Part shown: one piece after another, positions 63,414 to 64,000 of the stretch
Layout: each line of letters opens with the position of its first letter
Numbering within the stretch: position 1 is the first letter of the stretch
DNA from: CBDCUQ01 sp965222835
Lineage (GTDB): Bacteria > Pseudomonadota > Alphaproteobacteria > Rhizobiales > Hyphomicrobiaceae
NCBI GenBank assembly: GCA_965222835.1
Contig: CBDCUQ010000004.1
Span: forward strand, 1,540,218 to 1,604,217
DNA: 64,000 nt
Direction of reading: 5' to 3'
Made by a program: the position numbers and the translations under genes
Notes under the pieces: model-generated
The model's database searches: none
Told to the model about the DNA's origin: nothing
Seen by the model: the letters and a program-made list of their open reading frames with translations, nothing else

Positions 63414-63904
63414 ATGCACGTATGCGCCGTTCGCCTGTACTCGATTGCTGGACTTTTCATGGTTTTGGTCCTTTGTCACCCGGCTGGGGCTGGGCGCATT
63501 GAGAACAAGGTTGCAGTGTTTTCCGCGCTCGACAAAGTGACGGCTTCCATCAAGAAGCTCGAGGTTCCGCTCGGTGAGACGGTCGAGTTCGGTGCGCTGC
63601 GCGTGACACGCCGCGTGTGTGCTACTCGCGGCCGGCCACCGAGCAACCCAAGACCACATCCTTTGTCGAAGTCGAGGAGACGATGCTCGACGGAACCAGC
63701 AAGCGTCTGTTTTCGGGCTGGATGTTTGCCGAGAGCCCGGGCCTCAATGCCGTCGAACATCCTGTCTTCGACGTTTGGCTTACGGGTTGCGAAAAGCCTA
63801 CGAATGCGATTGCGCGCGAGGCGGCGCCGGGCGGCGATCCTAATGCCGCGGACGGTGCGCGCGAGGCGCCGCCTGCCCCGCCCCGGCGGCGCGTCCGACG
63901 ATAA
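63414..63904 (+). pseudogene. DUF2155 domain protein, frame-disrupted
   Basis: The ATG follows GGAAGG and starts a secreted protein (signal peptide SIAGLFMVLVLCHPAGAG). The first frame runs through VFSALDKVTASIKKLEVPLG and GALRVT, then loses homology. The second frame, from about 63611, continues with PRVCYSRPATEQPKTTSFVE and RLFSGWMFAESPGLNAVEHP and VFDVWLTGC, the rest of DUF2155, ending at 63904. The junction GTGACACGCCG reads correctly if one AC is removed (GTG ACG CCG), so a two-base insertion is the simplest explanation. True mutation or sequence error cannot be told apart here. Confidence 0.82.
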
Positions 63905-64000
63905 TCGGATTTGGCGCATCTTCCCAGCGAACGATGGCCATCATGCTCCCGCTCAGGGCGTGCGCTTGATGCTCTTGTGGAGACGCTTTTGACGTTTCAA

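Overview
The window looks like chromosomal DNA of an alphaproteobacterium, most likely Hyphomicrobiales and possibly a Hyphomicrobiaceae-type organism. This placement is an inference. It rests on the end of the window, where a large adenosylcobalamin-dependent ribonucleotide reductase is followed by NDUFA12 and a DUF2155 protein, and on DUF2842, a YcjX/YcjF pair, a CIO-type bd oxidase and alphaproteobacterial ExoP/Wza-like polysaccharide genes. I saw no rRNA or tRNA genes, transposases or CRISPR arrays.

Layout. (1) 1-13.7 kb, visibly AT-richer than the rest: a glycan-decoration island. It holds two fusions of a polysaccharide-deacetylase-like domain to a sulfotransferase, in opposite domain orders, a methyltransferase/deacetylase-like fusion, an FkbM methyltransferase, two more methyltransferases, an ABC-exporter-like protein with a degraded ATPase, and an asparagine-synthase-type amidotransferase. 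No glycosyltransferase is seen in this part. (2) 14.2-18 kb: a Wzc-like polysaccharide co-polymerase/tyrosine kinase with a Gly-Tyr repeat tail, and a partner of unknown function. (3) 18-28 kb: a lasso-peptide-type RiPP cluster with cyclase, B2 protease, ABC exporter, nucleotidyltransferase, O-antigen-ligase-like protein, PqqD-like B1/RRE, HPr-kinase-like protein and PRMT-like methyltransferase. Its candidate precursor carries a canonical lasso leader motif and then a complete-looking S74 (endosialidase-type) self-cleaving chaperone domain. (4) 28.3-45.1 kb: housekeeping and accessory genes, including lipase-like hydrolase, YcjX/YcjF, cioAB, DUF2157 and GDYXXLXY proteins, CoA-binding, VOC and enoyl-CoA hydratase genes, rplM-rpsI, TerC, argC, ctaA and DUF2842. 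(5) 45.1-53.8 kb: a second exopolysaccharide locus with deacetylase, degenerate ExoP/Wzc, Wza, GT4, ExoY/WcaJ-type initiating transferase and a Wzy/ligase-like protein. (6) 53.9-64 kb: hemN behind a perfect FNR/FixK-type palindrome, a 1.7-kb stretch of diverged tandem duplications carrying fossil 3' ends of a small gene, nrdJ with two frame disruptions near its start, an NDUFA12 gene, and a frame-disrupted DUF2155 gene.

How the parts fit. Much of the window makes, decorates and exports surface glycans. The deacetylase-sulfotransferase fusions suggest coupled N-deacetylation/N-sulfation, similar in logic to animal heparan-sulfate NDST enzymes. The lasso cluster, placed between the two polysaccharide loci, is the most unusual system, because its likely precursor would be trimmed at both ends: by B2 at the leader and possibly by S74 autoproteolysis at the follower. 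All functions are read from sequence motifs; no database search was possible.
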